Below are positions 13,346-13,519 of a DNA stretch of 13,519 nt, in pieces. The notes beneath the pieces were generated by a model, which was not told the DNA's origin, ran no database searches, and worked only from the letters and a program-made list of their open reading frames with translations. The number at the start of each line of letters is the position of its first letter. The first letter of the stretch is position 1. The position numbers and the translations under genes were made by a program. The stretch is from an uncultured Eubacteriales bacterium (lineage in GTDB: Bacteria; Bacillota; Clostridia; Lachnospirales; Lachnospiraceae). The DNA lies in assembly GCA_900321505.1 (NCBI GenBank), contig ONWK01000124.1, forward strand, positions 1 through 13,519, read 5' to 3'.

Positions 13346-13519
13346 AAATCCTTGAATTTACGCACTTCTGCGAGTTTTTCTCTTTTGATTACAGCGGAGA
13401 AAAATACAAGAAAAAGAAGCTGATTCGAAAGATTTCGGTGACGGTAGCGTTCGAAGTCGACACGACAGATACAAAAAATCCTTCTGATGAAAGTGAATAA
13501 TAACCCATAAGGGAAAGTA

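Noticed and set aside
13361..13379. CGCA-CTTC-TGCG hairpin plus T-run after rlmD as a terminator
   Set aside because: The stem is only 4 bp and the T-run starts after two other bases; too weak to call, although transcription may still end in this T-rich stretch.

Overview
The window looks like chromosomal DNA of a Gram-positive, low-to-moderate GC Clostridia bacterium, most likely a member of the Lachnospiraceae. The reasons are strong AGGAGG-type ribosome sites before most genes, a DUF4250 small protein, a short CarD-like regulator, an RlmCD-type 23S rRNA methyltransferase with an iron-sulfur motif, a CbbX/SpoVK-type AAA ATPase and a TPP-riboswitch-led thiM-thiE-thiD block. I assign the family by recognition of these proteins; no genus is claimed. 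No transposase, phage gene, tRNA, rRNA or CRISPR array was seen.

Layout. (1) 1-1819: a single-gene unit for an AAA ATPase with its own promoter, closed by a long bidirectional terminator shared with the convergent aquaporin gene. (2) 1828-2544 (minus): an AqpZ-type water channel. Divergent from it, across 300 bp, is (3) 2802-4917: a membrane-anchored HAMP/PP2C (SpoIIE/RsbU-type) phosphatase followed by a DUF4250 small protein and a strong terminator. (4) 4927-7381: gpmI (cofactor-independent phosphoglycerate mutase) with its own promoter, followed 3 nt later by a metallo-beta-lactamase-fold hydrolase. (5) 7391-11093: a TPP riboswitch, a structured 220-nt leader, thiM, thiE, thiD and a second, unrelated metallo-beta-lactamase-fold hydrolase. 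(6) 11182-11856: a CarD-family RNA polymerase-binding regulator with promoter and terminator. (7) 11855-13345: rlmD/rlmCD. The last 174 bp hold no gene I can support.

How the genes fit together. thiM and thiD phosphorylate the thiazole and pyrimidine salvage precursors and thiE joins them to thiamine phosphate, so the unit is a thiamine salvage operon under feedback from thiamine pyrophosphate. No thiC, thiG or other de novo gene is present here. The other units are housekeeping (glycolysis, rRNA modification, water flux, transcription control) or signalling (phosphatase).

The least ordinary part is the DNA around thiM. Two long imperfect hairpins with shared outer arms and different inner arms sit in the riboswitch-thiM leader (7539-7643) and the thiM-thiE spacer (8576-8640). 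The first contains a perfect 22-bp inverted repeat. The leader has no U-tract terminator, yet an arm of its first hairpin repeats a 7-nt sequence at the 5' edge of the riboswitch, which would allow alternative pairing. I see no clear evidence for a wholly new multi-gene system in this window.
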